A stretch of 64,000 bases of DNA from Bradyrhizobium sp. WBAH42 (GCF_024585265.1 NZ_CP036533.1:868001-932000), one strand, 5' to 3'. Positions 24,635 through 34,016 are shown, counted from the stretch's first letter. Notes: generated by a model not told the origin, from the letters alone. Translations and numbers: made by a program.

Positions 24635-25854
24635 ACGTCCAGCCGGCTGAACACCAGCGTGGCGTTGGTGCCGCCGAAGCCGAACGAGTTCGACAGCACG
24701 GTGCCGATCTTGACGTTGTCGATGCGCTTGCGCACGATCGGCATGTCGGCGAACACGGGATCGAGCTCCTGGATGTGCGCGCTCTCGCAGATGAAGCCGT
24801 TGTTCATCATCAGCAGCGAATAGATCGCCTCCTGCACGCCGGTGGCGCCGAGCGAGTGGCCGGTCAGCGCCTTGGTCGCCGAGATCGGCGGGCACTTCTC
24901 GCCGACGCCGAACACATTTCGGATCGCCTCGATCTCCGGCGGGTCGCCGGCCGGCGTCGAGGTCGCGTGCGGGTTGATGTAGTCGACCTTGGTCTTCACC
25001 GTCGACATCGCCATGCGCATGCAGCGCTCGGCGCCTTCGCCCGACGGCGCCACCATGTCGTGACCGTCCGAGGTCGCGCCATAGCCGACGACCTCGCCAT
25101 AGATGCGCGCGCCGCGCGCCTTGGCATGCTCGAGCTCTTCCAACACCAGGACGCCGGCGCCGCCGGCGATGACGAAGCCGTCGCGATTGAGATCGTAGGG
25201 CCGCGAGGCCGTGGCCGGCGTGTCGTTGTACTTCGAGGACATCGCGCCCATGGCGTCGAACAGCACCGACAGCGACCAGTCCAGCTCCTCGCAGCCGCCG
25301 GCGAAGATGACGTCCTGCTTGCCGATCTGGATGGTCTCATAGGCATTGCCGACGCAATGGTTCGAGGTCGCGCAGGCCGAGGAGATCGAATAGTTCACGC
25401 CCTTGATCTTGAACCAGGTCGCAAGCGTCGCGGACGCCGTGGAGGACATCGCCTTCGGCACCGCAAACGGGCCGACGCGCTTCGGGCCCTTGGAGCGGGT
25501 GATGTCGGCGGCTTCGACGATGGTGCGCGCCGAGGGGCCGCCGGAGCCCATGATGATGCCGGTGCGGACGTTGGAGACTTCGTCAGGCGACAGGCCGGAA
25601 TCCTGGATCGCCTGCTCCATCGCGATGTGATTCCACGCCGCGCCCTGGCCGAGGAAGCGCATCGCGCGGCGGTCGACCACCGTCGAAGGATCGAGCGTCG
25701 GCTCGCCTTGCACCTGCGAACGGAAGCCGAGCTCGGCATATTTCTCAGCCCGCGAAATGCCCGACTTCGCCTCGTGAAGGCTCGCAAGCACTTCCTGGGT
25801 GTTGTTTCCGATCGACGAGACGATGCCCATCCCGGTGACCACAACCCGCCTCAT
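24631..25854 (-). CDS. fabB: Beta-ketoacyl-ACP synthase I
   Basis: FabB condenses malonyl-ACP with acyl-ACP and is needed for unsaturated fatty acid synthesis with FabA. The 407-aa thiolase-fold protein has the Cys-His-His triad Cys161 ([11 protein letters not shown]), His296 ([11 protein letters not shown]) and His333 ([10 protein letters not shown]). The partner fabA is 39 bp upstream on the same strand, the standard pairing that distinguishes FabB from FabF. The stop overlaps the small downstream gene. Confidence 0.95.
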   Translation of the reverse strand: MRRVVVTGMGIVSSIGNNTQEVLASLHEAKSGISRAEKYAELGFRSQVQGEPTLDPSTVVDRRAMRFLGQGAAWNHIAMEQAIQDSGLSPDEVSNVRTGIIMGSGGPSARTIVEAADITRSKGPKRVGPFAVPKAMSSTASATLATWFKIKGVNYSISSACATSNHCVGNAYETIQIGKQDVIFAGGCEELDWSLSVLFDAMGAMSSKYNDTPATASRPYDLNRDGFVIAGGAGVLVLEELEHAKARGARIYGEVVGYGATSDGHDMVAPSGEGAERCMRMAMSTVKTKVDYINPHATSTPAGDPPEIEAIRNVFGVGEKCPPISATKALTGHSLGATGVQEAIYSLLMMNNGFICESAHIQELDPVFADMPIVRKRIDNVKIGTVLSNSFGFGGTNATLVFSRLDV

Positions 25855-25893
25855 GACAGCCTCGCCTCAATCGTTGTCTTCGTGGTGATGCGC

Positions 25894-26415
25894 TCAGCCC
25901 AGGCTCGTGCCCTGCTTGAACAGGCCGACCTTCAGATCCTTGGCGCGATAGATAATCTGGTCATCGACCGAAAGCCACCCGTCGGCGATGCCGAGCACGA
26001 GCTTCGAACGCATCACGCGTTTGATATCGACGTTGTACACAACCTTGCGCGCTTCCGGCAGCACCTGACCGCTGAACTTGAGCTCGCTCAGGCCAAGGGC
26101 CCGGCCGCGGCCTTCACCCCCGCTCCAGCCGAGGTAAAAGCCGACCATCTGCCACAGCGCATCGAGGCCGAGGCAGCCGGGCATGACGGGATCGTTCTTG
26201 AAGTGGCAGCCGAAGAACCAGAGATCGGACTTCACTTCGAGCTCAGCGCGCACCAGGCCCTTGCCGAACTCACCGCCATTGTCGTTGATGTCAGAGATGC
26301 GGTCGAACATCAGCATCGGCGGCAGCGGCAGCTGGGCATTGCCCGGGCCGAACATCTCGCCGCGGGCACAGGCCAGCAGATCCTCGTAGTCGTAACCGTT
26401 GCGCCTGTTCAGCAT
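25894..26415 (-). CDS. fabA: 3-hydroxydecanoyl-ACP dehydratase/isomerase
   Basis: FabA dehydrates 3-hydroxyacyl-ACP and isomerises the C10 intermediate to start unsaturated fatty acids. The 173-aa hot-dog fold protein shows the active-site His71 ([14 protein letters not shown]) and Asp85 (LGLDALWQM). It is first of fabA-fabB-(small gene)-fabI and divergent from irr. Confidence 0.96.
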   Translation of the reverse strand: MLNRRNGYDYEDLLACARGEMFGPGNAQLPLPPMLMFDRISDINDNGGEFGKGLVRAELEVKSDLWFFGCHFKNDPVMPGCLGLDALWQMVGFYLGWSGGEGRGRALGLSELKFSGQVLPEARKVVYNVDIKRVMRSKLVLGIADGWLSVDDQIIYRAKDLKVGLFKQGTSLG

Positions 26416-26769
26416 TCACGAGCCTCTGTTCAAATCCCGATTGAGCGGCGTATCTTGGCGAAAATGGGCCCCGCCTCGATCGGAGAGCAACACCAATTGC
26501 CACCGCCGGCCGCGACCTGCGCAAGCTTCGGATGGACTGCCGACCGGGCTTCCATGCCCGGTTGCGCCAAAATCGGCTAAGCGGAACCGCGCGCTCTCTA
26601 ACACAGGCCATTTCGGGTGGCAAAGCGCATCCATGAAGGTAAAATGACGCGATCCCCAGGCGGTTCCAAGCCTGATTAGAACAGCTCTAGTTGCGAGAAA
26701 CTTGCATCTGCATCTTTCTGTTCTTATATTACAGAGAGATATTGTTCACGCGTGCCCGAAATCTTGGAA
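26416..26769. other. Divergent fabA/irr intergenic region
   Basis: A 354-bp stretch without a gene, with AT-rich sequence in the 70 bp before irr. It contains an ICE-like motif (26676-26690) described separately; promoters of both genes should lie here. Confidence 0.6.
26676..26690. promoter_or_regulatory. ICE-like motif (candidate Irr site)
   Basis: TTAGAACAGCTCTAG contains TAGAA-N3-CTCTA, one mismatch from the TAGAA-N3-TTCTA core of the Irr-binding iron control element as I recall it. It lies 80 bp upstream of the irr ATG, in the divergent region shared with fabA. Single-site motif match only. Confidence 0.4.
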
Positions 26770-27258
26770 ATGAACGAGAATACCGCGTCCCAACACGACG
26801 ACGACCATGCCGCGGCCCTCCTGTCCGGCCGCCAGCCGGCCCTGACCGGCTGTCCCTGGCACGACGTCAACGAAATGCTGCAGTCCGCGGGGTTGCGGCC
26901 GACGCGTCAGCGCATGGCGCTGGGCTGGCTGCTGTTCGGAAAAGGCGCACGCCACCTCACGGCTGAAATGCTGTACGAGGAAGCGACGCTCGCCAAGGTC
27001 CCGGTGTCGCTGGCGACCGTCTACAACACCCTGAACCAGCTCACCGATGCCGGCCTGCTCCGCCAGGTCAGCGTCGACGGCACCAAGACCTATTTCGACA
27101 CCAACGTCACCACTCACCACCACTATTATCTCGAGAACAGCCACGAGCTGGTCGACATCGAGGATCCGCATCTGGCGCTGTCCAAGATGCCCGAGGTGCC
27201 CGAGGGCTACGAGATCTCCCGCATCGACATGGTCGTGCGCCTGCGCAAAAAGCGCTGA
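26770..27258 (+). CDS. irr: Iron response regulator Irr (Fur family)
   Basis: Irr controls heme and iron genes in rhizobia and is degraded when heme binds. The 162-aa protein has the heme regulatory Cys28-Pro29 in TGCPWHDV, the triple His116-118 (TTHHHYY) of the second heme site, and the Fur-type winged helix with SLATVYNTLNQL. ATG 26770 (MNENTAS) is preferred over GTG 26752 since it gives the length close to the known B. japonicum protein (about 163 aa). Confidence 0.96.
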   Translation: MNENTASQHDDDHAAALLSGRQPALTGCPWHDVNEMLQSAGLRPTRQRMALGWLLFGKGARHLTAEMLYEEATLAKVPVSLATVYNTLNQLTDAGLLRQVSVDGTKTYFDTNVTTHHHYYLENSHELVDIEDPHLALSKMPEVPEGYEISRIDMVVRLRKKR

Positions 27259-27287
27259 GCTAATCCGAGATTGCTGATGCGATCGTC

Positions 27288-27319
27288 ATGGCCGGGCTTG
27301 TCCCGGCCATTGTCATTTT
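27288..27319. terminator. Hairpin terminator between irr and the SH3 gene
   Basis: ATGGCCGGG (27288-27296), 5-nt loop, CCCGGCCAT (27302-27310), then a T-rich stretch. A further palindrome TGACGCCGATCGGCGTCA occupies 27341-27358, touching the stop of the convergent SH3 gene. Confidence 0.65.
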
Positions 27320-27355
27320 GCCCGTCATTCCATCCCGGGATGACGCCGATCGGCG

Positions 27356-27889
27356 TCAATTGACCTGCTCGTCCGAATAGACGCCCCAGAGGCGCTCCTG
27401 CTGGATCCAGCCGTCGAAGCCATTGCCGATGACGCGGCACCAGCCTGCGGCGCATTTCTTGACCTGGGTGACGACGCCGGCCTGCAGCTTGGCCGCAACC
27501 GCGCTGTCGGGATCGGGCCGGTCATAGATCGGCGCGAGATCGTCCTTGTGCTTCATGGTGACGACGGCGGTGCGACGGCCCGACAACAGCGAGTGATAGA
27601 CCCAGCCCTCGGCGCCTTCGGAATCGCGCACCCGACGCCAATTTTCGAACTCGGCGGTAATTTCGACCGGCAGGCCGGCGCGGGTGTAGACCCAGGCGAC
27701 GTCATTGTCCTTGGTCGGGCCGGCGCGGACGTTCACGTGATCCGATTTGAGGCTGACATAGCGCGGCACCGGCAGGCCGCTGGCGGTCTGCGGAGTATTG
27801 TCCTTCGCCGCATGCGAGGGGCCGACCGAGGCGCTCAACCAGGTGCAAACGAGCGCCATCACCGCACAAAAACGCCCCAACGCCATCAA
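27356..27889 (-). CDS. Periplasmic SH3-domain protein
   Basis: A 177-aa protein with a signal peptide (hydrophobic residues 5-25, cut near SHA-AKD) and two bacterial SH3-like segments: HVNVRAGPTKDNDVAWVYTRAG and APIYDRPDPDSAVAAKLQAG with CAAGWCRV. Such SH3 proteins bind peptidoglycan or act in envelope signalling; the specific role is not known. Two cysteines in KKCAAGWC could form a disulfide. It is convergent with irr and divergent from the following dehydrogenase. Confidence 0.83.
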   Translation of the reverse strand: MMALGRFCAVMALVCTWLSASVGPSHAAKDNTPQTASGLPVPRYVSLKSDHVNVRAGPTKDNDVAWVYTRAGLPVEITAEFENWRRVRDSEGAEGWVYHSLLSGRRTAVVTMKHKDDLAPIYDRPDPDSAVAAKLQAGVVTQVKKCAAGWCRVIGNGFDGWIQQERLWGVYSDEQVN

Positions 27890-28209
27890 CCCGTCTCCTT
27901 CGAAGACCCGGCAGACCGGGCCCTCACCCCAAATTCCAAAAACCCTGCCGCGCCTGCCCCTTGTCCCCGCCCCACGCGGGTTCCAAGCCCTAAGCCGTGG
28001 TTCTTGTCTTGGCCCGGCCTTCTGCTAGAGAGAACGGGCACTTGAGCAACCAATTGGCCCCGATTTTCCGGCCGGAAATGTCGGGTGAGCTTGGAGGAAA
28101 CGCCGGGGACGGACACGGCAAGGGCAGTGTCGAACAACCGGGTTAATGAGGCCTCAACGACCGGCCTTTGGCGACAGAGGCGGCCTGCGATGTCTCATGA
28201 GAGCAGGAC
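27890..28209. other. Divergent intergenic region
   Basis: A 320-bp gap between the SH3 gene (minus) and the 2-hydroxyacid dehydrogenase gene (plus). I see no gene, repeat or clear operator; it presumably carries both promoters. Confidence 0.55.
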
Positions 28210-29211
28210 ATGTCGGTGAAGAAAAAGCCCCTCGTCGTGGTGACGCGCAAGCTGCCGGATTCGATCGAGACGCGGATGCGCGAGCTGTTCGACGCGCGGA
28301 TCAATCTCGACGACACGCCGATGTCGCCCGAGCAGATCGCGGAAGCCGCCCGCACCGCCGACGTGCTGGTTCCGACCGTGACCGACCATATCAGCGCCGA
28401 GGTCGTGAATCAGCCCGACTGCAAGCTCCGCCTGATCGCCAATTTCGGCAACGGCGTCGACAATATCGACGTCACAGCCGCCCATGCCCGCGGCATCACC
28501 GTCACCAACACGCCGAAGGTCCTGACCGAAGACACCGCCGACATGACCATGGCGCTGATCCTGGCGGTGCCCCGGCGGATGATCGAAGGCGCCTCGATCC
28601 TGACCGACGGCAAGCCCTGGGCCGGCTGGTCGCCGACCTGGATGCTCGGCCACCGCATCGGGGGCAAACGCCTCGGCATCATCGGCATGGGCCGCATCGG
28701 CCAGGCGGTGGCGCGCCGCGCCCGGGCCTTCGGCCTGCAGATCCACTATCACAACCGCCGTCCCGTCGCCCCCGTGATCGCCGAGGAGCTTGGCGCGACC
28801 TATTGGGAAAGCCTCGACCAGATGCTGGCGCGGATGGACATCATCTCGGTGAACTGTCCGCACACGCCGGCGACCTATCACCTGCTCTCGGCGCGGCGGC
28901 TGAAGCTGATCCGCAAGGACGCCTATATCGTCAACACTGCGCGCGGCGAGGTCACCGACGAGGACACGCTGATCAAGCTGATCGAGGGCGGCGAGATCGG
29001 CGGCGCCGGCCTCGACGTCTACGAGCACGAACCCGCGGTGAATCCAAAACTGGTGCGGCTCGCCAAGGCTGGCAAGGTGACGCTGCTGCCGCATATGGGC
29101 TCGGCCACGATCGAAGGCCGCGTCGAGATGGGCGAGAAGGTGATCATCAACATCCGCACCTTCCTCGACGCCCACAAGCCGCCGGATCGCGTGCTGCCGA
29201 GCATGCTGTAA
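28210..29211 (+). CDS. D-isomer 2-hydroxyacid dehydrogenase (glyoxylate/hydroxypyruvate reductase-like)
   Basis: A 333-aa NAD(P)-dependent reductase. The nucleotide site is GIIGMGRIGQAVARR (157-171); the catalytic Arg245 (NTARGEV), Glu274 (YEHEP) and His295 (LLPHMGSAT) are all in place. Sequence style (NFGNGVDNIDV, TEDTADMTMALIL) fits the glyoxylate/hydroxypyruvate reductase group. Start ATG 28210. The exact substrate is not proven by sequence. Confidence 0.9.
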   Translation: MSVKKKPLVVVTRKLPDSIETRMRELFDARINLDDTPMSPEQIAEAARTADVLVPTVTDHISAEVVNQPDCKLRLIANFGNGVDNIDVTAAHARGITVTNTPKVLTEDTADMTMALILAVPRRMIEGASILTDGKPWAGWSPTWMLGHRIGGKRLGIIGMGRIGQAVARRARAFGLQIHYHNRRPVAPVIAEELGATYWESLDQMLARMDIISVNCPHTPATYHLLSARRLKLIRKDAYIVNTARGEVTDEDTLIKLIEGGEIGGAGLDVYEHEPAVNPKLVRLAKAGKVTLLPHMGSATIEGRVEMGEKVIINIRTFLDAHKPPDRVLPSML

Positions 29212-29227
29212 GGCGTAACGGCCGCAA

Positions 29228-30031
29228 TCAGGTGCGGTGAGCGCTGAGATCGGTGATCACAGGCCCATCGCCGTTGAGCGGATTGGCCGGATCGCGCCCA
29301 TAGCGCAGCGTCTCGAAGCGCATCGCGCGCGCATCGATCATCAGCAGGCGCCCGACGAGGCCGTCGCCGAAGCCGACGATCTCGCGGATCGCCTCCAGCG
29401 CCATCATCGAGCCGAGCACGCCCGCCAATGCGCCCATGACCCCGGCTTCCGCACAGGCCGGCACGGTGCCGGGCGGCGGCGCTTCGGGAAACAGACAGCG
29501 ATAGGTCGGGTTGAACTCGCCCTGCTCGTTGGTCTCGTGGGCACGGATGGTGGTGAGCGAGCCGTCGAAGGTGCCGAGCGCCGCGGTGATCAGCGGCCGC
29601 TTGGCGAAGAAGCAGGCGTCGGAGACGAGATAACGCGTCGAGAAATTGTCGGAGCCGTCGAGCACGAGATCGTAATCGCCGATCAGGCCGAGCGCATTGT
29701 CGGCGTTGAGCCAGGTGGCGTGACCGACGAAGCGGACGTGTGGATTGAGCGCCGCGATCCGCTCGGCCGCGCTCTCGACCTTGTGCCGGCCGATGTCGGG
29801 CGTCGTGTGGATCACCTGGCGCTGCAGGTTGGACAGCGACACCACGTCGTCGTCGACAACGCCGAGCGTGCCGACGCCGGCGGCGGCCAGATACATCAAA
29901 GCGGGCGCGCCGAGCCCGCCGGCGCCGATCACCAGCACCGAGGCCCGCTTCAGCGCGGCCTGGCCGGGACCGCCGACATCACGCAACACGATGTGGCGGG
30001 CATAGCGTTCGAGTTCGTCCGGGCTCAGCAT
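29228..30031 (-). CDS. ThiF/MoeB-family adenylyltransferase
   Basis: An E1-like enzyme, 267 aa, that adenylates the C-terminus of a ubiquitin-like sulfur carrier (MoaD or ThiS). The P-loop is GAGGLG (36-41); SLSNLQRQVI, DGSDNFSTRYLVSD and PACAEAGVMG are family hallmarks. The zinc-binding pair of CxxC motifs of E. coli MoeB is missing: only Cys140, Cys179 and Cys193 occur. MoeB (molybdopterin) versus ThiF (thiamine) is not resolved since no moa or thi gene is adjacent. Confidence 0.85.
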   Translation of the reverse strand: MLSPDELERYARHIVLRDVGGPGQAALKRASVLVIGAGGLGAPALMYLAAAGVGTLGVVDDDVVSLSNLQRQVIHTTPDIGRHKVESAAERIAALNPHVRFVGHATWLNADNALGLIGDYDLVLDGSDNFSTRYLVSDACFFAKRPLITAALGTFDGSLTTIRAHETNEQGEFNPTYRCLFPEAPPPGTVPACAEAGVMGALAGVLGSMMALEAIREIVGFGDGLVGRLLMIDARAMRFETLRYGRDPANPLNGDGPVITDLSAHRT

Positions 30032-30067
30032 CGTCGTACGCCTCTCCTACCAAGCGCTCGCTTTCGA

Positions 30068-30176
30068 TCCTCATGGTGAGGAGCGCGGAACGCGCGTCTC
30101 GAACCATGAAGGCCCCGATCTCACCTGGGGCCATCCTTCGAGACGCGGCCTTGAGGCCGCTCCTCAGGATGAGGAC
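30068..30176. repeat. Intergenic palindromic repeat (TCCTCATGGTGAGGAG family)
   Basis: A roughly 109-bp inverted element: TCATGGTGAGGAG at the left, with CGTCTCGAA ... TTCGAGACG inner arms and TCCTCAGGATGAGGA at the right. This is the typical 'TTCGAGACGC' palindrome seen in Bradyrhizobium intergenic regions. Confidence 0.75.
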
Positions 30177-30295
30177 CTGTGTACACGGCTCGACCTTGGG
30201 CCTGAACCACCGCTACGTTGTTCGCGACCAACGAGATGTGCTTCAATGGCATGCTTTTCAATGTCTTGACGTTCAATGGGCTGGCTGGATTTGTC

Positions 30296-31654
30296 ATGAG
30301 ATCGATGCTTGCGGCAACCTTGGTGTTTGCAGCCGCCACGGGCGCGCATGCCCAGATGACGACATCGCCGGTCGCCGGCACCAAGCCGAAAACGGTCCAG
30401 ACCGTCCCGATCCAGCCTCCCGCAATGCAGACGCCGTCGGCGACCGCCGATGCCATGGCAAAAGCGGAGCGGCTGGCGCTGCAGTCCGACCTCGCCTGGG
30501 TCGGCCAGTATAACGGCGCCATCACCGGCGACGTCAGCGAGCGCATGGTCAACGCCATCAAGGAATACCAGAAGACCAAGGGCGGCAAGCCGACTGGCGT
30601 GCTCAATCCGCAGGAGCGCGCCGCGCTCGCCGAGACGGCGCGAAAGAAGCAGGAGAGCGTCGGCTGGAAGATCGTGACGGAGCCGACCAGCGGCGCCCGG
30701 CTCGGCATTCCCGGCAAGCTGGTGCCGCAGCAGGCAAGCGACGCCAATGGCTCGAAATGGACCTCGCCGACAGGGACGGTGCAGGTGGTTCTCAGCCGCC
30801 GCAAGGAGGCGAACCCGACCTCGGCAAAGCTCGCCGAGCTCGAGAAGGAGCCGTCCGGGCGCAAGGTCGATTACACCGTGGTGAAGCCCGACTTCTTCGT
30901 GCTGTCGGGCTTGCAGGGCCTGAAGAAATTCTACGTCCGCGGCACCTTTAGGGGCGACGAGGTCCGCACCATGACGATCCTCTACGACCAGGCGACAGAG
31001 AATACTGTCGAGCCGGTCGTGATCGCGATGTCGAGCGCGTTCAACGCGTTTCCGTCGGGACCACTGGCCGGGCCGCCGCCGCGCAAGACCGTCGAATACG
31101 GCACCGGGATCGTCGTCAGCGAGGACGGCGCGATTGTCACCGACCGCCTCGTCACCGACGGCTGCCTTGCGATCACGATCGCGGGCCATGGCAGCGCCGA
31201 CCGTCTCGCCGAGGACAAGGAGCATGATCTGGCGCTGCTGCACATCTACGGCGCGCGCGGGTTGCGACCGCTCAGCCTCGCCGGCGGGGCCGTGAAGACC
31301 AATGTCGATGTCGTCGGCATCGCCGATCCGCAAAGCCAGGGCGGCGCGGCCGGCGTGTCGAGCCTCAAGGCCGCGCTGGCGCCGGTGACGGGCAGCAATT
31401 CCGCGCTCTCGCCGCCGCCGGCGGTTGGCTTCTCCGGCAGCCCGGCCGTCGACGCCGACGGCAGGTTCGCCGGCATCGCGCTGCTGAAGCCGGCCATGGT
31501 CGCAGGGCCTGCGACATCGGTACCGGCGTCACAGGCGGTGATGGTCCCGGCAGAGGCGGTGCGCGGATTCCTGAAGGCGAACGGGGTCGCGGCGAATGGC
31601 GCGTCGGCGGACGCCAAGGCCTCCGTCGTGCGCGTCATCTGCGTGCGGAAGTAG
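30296..31654 (+). CDS. Periplasmic peptidoglycan-binding/trypsin-fold protein, probable pseudoprotease
   Basis: A 452-aa secreted protein: signal peptide 1-20 (AHA-Q cut), a peptidoglycan-binding-like helical segment at about 52-112 (LQSDLAWVGQYNGAITGDV), a middle domain to 250, and a trypsin/HtrA-like domain at 265-400. The latter has YGTGIVVSEDGAIVTDRLV, so Leu285 takes the place of the catalytic His. Asp311 (DLALLHI) and Ser380 (GFSGSP) remain. It therefore may bind rather than cut substrates. I chose ATG 30296, where the signal peptide begins; in-frame upstream sequence adds 26 unlikely residues. Confidence 0.8.
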   Translation: MRSMLAATLVFAAATGAHAQMTTSPVAGTKPKTVQTVPIQPPAMQTPSATADAMAKAERLALQSDLAWVGQYNGAITGDVSERMVNAIKEYQKTKGGKPTGVLNPQERAALAETARKKQESVGWKIVTEPTSGARLGIPGKLVPQQASDANGSKWTSPTGTVQVVLSRRKEANPTSAKLAELEKEPSGRKVDYTVVKPDFFVLSGLQGLKKFYVRGTFRGDEVRTMTILYDQATENTVEPVVIAMSSAFNAFPSGPLAGPPPRKTVEYGTGIVVSEDGAIVTDRLVTDGCLAITIAGHGSADRLAEDKEHDLALLHIYGARGLRPLSLAGGAVKTNVDVVGIADPQSQGGAAGVSSLKAALAPVTGSNSALSPPPAVGFSGSPAVDADGRFAGIALLKPAMVAGPATSVPASQAVMVPAEAVRGFLKANGVAANGASADAKASVVRVICVRK

Positions 31655-32027
31655 GCCGCGCGAGCGCACCACTCTCCCGTGTCCCGGACGCGGTGCGGCA
31701 TGCAATGCCGCTCCGCTGAGCCGGGACCCATATCAGCAACACTCGCGCTTGTTGCCCTCTGCCCCCCGGCTCTGCAGCGCATCGCTTTCGCGATACGCTT
31801 TGTCCGGGGCACGGTTGCCCATGCGCTTACGTACGACTACGGAGCCGGTAGTGGTACGGATTCGCTGGAATTCGCGATTCCGCCATCATCCTTACCGTTG
31901 ATTCGGACCTCCGCGATCCCCTTTGGATCGGGCCGGCACGTCCTGAGCGAGAAGCGCTCAGCATCCAGAAGCGATGCACGTTCGCGTGGCGTATCCCTGA
32001 CCCAGCACTCCAAAGGATTGATCTTCA
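31655..32027. other. Intergenic region with palindromic repeat before the ParA gene
   Basis: A 373-bp gap. The left part is the repeat at 31678-31814; the remaining 210 bp upstream of the ParA gene shows no gene and presumably holds its promoter. Confidence 0.55.
31678..31814. repeat. Intergenic palindromic repeat (GTGTCCCGGAC family)
   Basis: Starts CGTGTCCCGGACGCGGTGCGGCA and ends GCGATACGCTTTGTCCGGGGCACG in inverse orientation, with a CCGGGACCCATAT core. Related copies are at 52355-52469 and 53230-53358. Confidence 0.75.
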
Positions 32028-32771
32028 ATGCATACGATCGTACTGGCCACCCAAAAGGGCGGCAGCGGCAAGAGCACGCTCGCCATCGGCCTCGCGCTGG
32101 CCGCCAAGCAGGCCGGCTTCACCGTCCGCCTGATCGAGACCGACCCGCAGGGCACCCTCTCCAACTGGCAGCGCCGCCGCTCTACCGACGATCTCGTCGT
32201 CGAGCCGATCTATCACGCAGCCGATATCGCGCCGCGCCTGAAGATGCTGGCCGATAGCGGCCTCCAGCTCGCGATCGTCGACACCGCGGCCGGCCTTTCC
32301 GCCGCCACCACCGCCGCGATCCGCCATTCCGACCTCTGCCTGATCCCGGCCCGTCCCAGCGTCGCCGACATCGAGGCGACCGTCTCGACGCTCAGCGTCG
32401 CCCGCGCCTGGAAGCGGCCCTACAGCTTCGTGCTGAACCAGACGCCGATCCGCGGCCAGCGCATCGACAACGCCGCGACCGCGCTCGCCGAGGAAGCCGC
32501 GCTCGACCTTGCCGAGGTGCTCGCGCGTCCGCTGATCGTGATGCGCAACGATCACCAGGACGCACTCGCCAGCGGCCTTGCCGTGAGCGAATTCGCGCCG
32601 AACGGCAAGTCGGCGGACGAGATCCGCGGCCTCTGGCGCTGGATCGAGACCCGGCTCGAGCTTGAAGCCACCACCGATGTCCTGATCGACCAGGTCATCT
32701 CGGCTGCCCACGGCATGCTGCACGTCGCCAGCGAGCTTGCGGCGGACGAGACCACGACACTGGCGTCCTGA
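32028..32771 (+). CDS. Orphan ParA/MinD-family ATPase
   Basis: A 247-aa ParA-type ATPase with the deviant Walker A KGGSGKST (10-17), switch region IETDPQGTLSNWQ and Walker B-like LAIVDTAAGLS. No parB or partition site is beside it; the gene stands alone between repeat elements, so it is an orphan ParA that may position some cellular cargo rather than a replicon. Start ATG 32028. Confidence 0.88.
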   Translation: MHTIVLATQKGGSGKSTLAIGLALAAKQAGFTVRLIETDPQGTLSNWQRRRSTDDLVVEPIYHAADIAPRLKMLADSGLQLAIVDTAAGLSAATTAAIRHSDLCLIPARPSVADIEATVSTLSVARAWKRPYSFVLNQTPIRGQRIDNAATALAEEAALDLAEVLARPLIVMRNDHQDALASGLAVSEFAPNGKSADEIRGLWRWIETRLELEATTDVLIDQVISAAHGMLHVASELAADETTTLAS

Positions 32772-32832
32772 GCGGGGCGACCGCTCGGGCGACAATCGGG
32801 CGCTTCGCCATCCGCTGAAAGAGCCCAAGCGA

Positions 32833-32864
32833 CGAAGCAGTCCGGCCACGGCCGGATTGCTTCG
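32833..32864. repeat. Short GC-rich hairpin
   Basis: CGAAGCAGTCCGGCC pairs with GGCCGGATTGCTTCG across a 2-nt loop with one G-T pair. It is similar in arm sequence to the adjoining larger palindrome and may serve as a terminator for the ParA gene. Confidence 0.6.
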
Positions 32865-32894
32865 CCTCGCGCTCTGAGGGAAGCTCTCCCCACG

Positions 32895-32974
32895 CGTCAT
32901 TGCGAGCGCAGCGAAGCAATCCAGACTGTCGCCGCGGAGGGGTTCTGGATTGCTTCGCTGCGCTCGCAATGACG
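32895..32974. repeat. Intergenic palindromic repeat (CGTCATTGCGAG family)
   Basis: An 80-bp second copy of the element at 6548-6662: CGTCATTGCGAG and CTCGCAATGACG ends with GAAGCAATCC / GGATTGCTTC inside. Between convergent ParA gene and mutM. Confidence 0.85.
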
Positions 32975-33029
32975 GCGTGGTGGGATCGTCGTCTTGCAGA
33001 GACTCACAGCCTTTTGGCTGCGATTGGTA

Positions 33030-33935
33030 TCACTTCTGACATTTCGGGCACCAGAAGGTCGAGCGGCCGTTCTGCACGAACCGCTTGATCGTGCCGCCGC
33101 AGCGCGGCGTCGTGCATGTTTCGCCTTCGCGGTCGTAGACCTTGAACGAGTGCTGGAAATAGCCGAGCTCGCCCGTGGTCTGGCGGTGATCGCGCAAGCT
33201 GGAGCCGCCGGCCTTGATCGCGTCGTTCAGCACGGTGTGGATCGCACCGACCAGTCTCTTGGCATGATCCGTCGGCTCGCCCCCGGCAACGCCCTTACGT
33301 TGTCCGGCCTTGGTCGACAGGGTCGCAGCAATGCGCCGCGGCGACAGATGCGAGCGGTGCAGCGCCTCGCAGACATAGATGTTTCCGAGCCCGGCCACCA
33401 CGCGCTGGTCGAGCAGCGCGGCCTTCAGGCTGGTGGTCTTGCCTTGGCAAGAGCGCGCCAGCATCGCCGCGTCGAATTCATTGCCGAGCGGCTCGGGGCC
33501 GAGGCCGCGCAGCAGCGGCTCGTCTTCGAGCGCGTTGCGCGCGATCACTTTCATGTAGCCGAAGCGGCGCGGATCGTTGAAGACGATGTCGGCGCCTGAG
33601 GACATCCGAAACAGCACGTGATCGTGCGCGGAGTCCTTGGCCTTCGGATAGTGAAACTCGCCGGGCTGAGCCTCGTCGTCCGGCTTGATGACGCGGAACG
33701 AGCCCGACATGCCCAGATGCATCAAGAGCACGTCGCCGGAGGCGAGATCGGCCATGAGATATTTTGCCCGGCGCCCGAGCCCCGTGACGACCTGCCCCTT
33801 GAGCCGGGCCACGAAATCGGGCTGGAACGGAAAGCGTAAATCCGGCCGGCGGGCCTCCGCATTGAGGATTTTCGCACCCTCCATCACGGGCTGAAGGCCG
33901 CGGCGGACGGTCTCGACTTCGGGCAATTCAGGCAT
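33030..33935 (-). CDS. mutM: Formamidopyrimidine-DNA glycosylase
   Basis: MutM excises 8-oxoguanine and formamidopyrimidines from DNA and nicks the site. The 301-aa protein starts PELPEVETV, where the processed Pro2 is the nucleophile and Glu3 is catalytic, and ends in the zinc finger [10 protein letters not shown] ... FWCPKCQK. It is divergent from ubiE, an arrangement commonly seen in rhizobia. Confidence 0.96.
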   Translation of the reverse strand: MPELPEVETVRRGLQPVMEGAKILNAEARRPDLRFPFQPDFVARLKGQVVTGLGRRAKYLMADLASGDVLLMHLGMSGSFRVIKPDDEAQPGEFHYPKAKDSAHDHVLFRMSSGADIVFNDPRRFGYMKVIARNALEDEPLLRGLGPEPLGNEFDAAMLARSCQGKTTSLKAALLDQRVVAGLGNIYVCEALHRSHLSPRRIAATLSTKAGQRKGVAGGEPTDHAKRLVGAIHTVLNDAIKAGGSSLRDHRQTTGELGYFQHSFKVYDREGETCTTPRCGGTIKRFVQNGRSTFWCPKCQK

Positions 33936-34016
33936 GGTCAGGCATTCACCTTATGAGGGCGGTGTGATAGCGCCATTGCGGCGGGCAGGCTATGGTCCGC
34001 CCTGTGGAGTAGAGTA

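Noticed and set aside
24318..24650. Plus-strand frame in the fabB-fabI gap
   Set aside because: Ser/Arg/Thr-rich composition and no coupling; the minus-strand frame in the same place looks more like a protein and overlaps fabB by GTGA.
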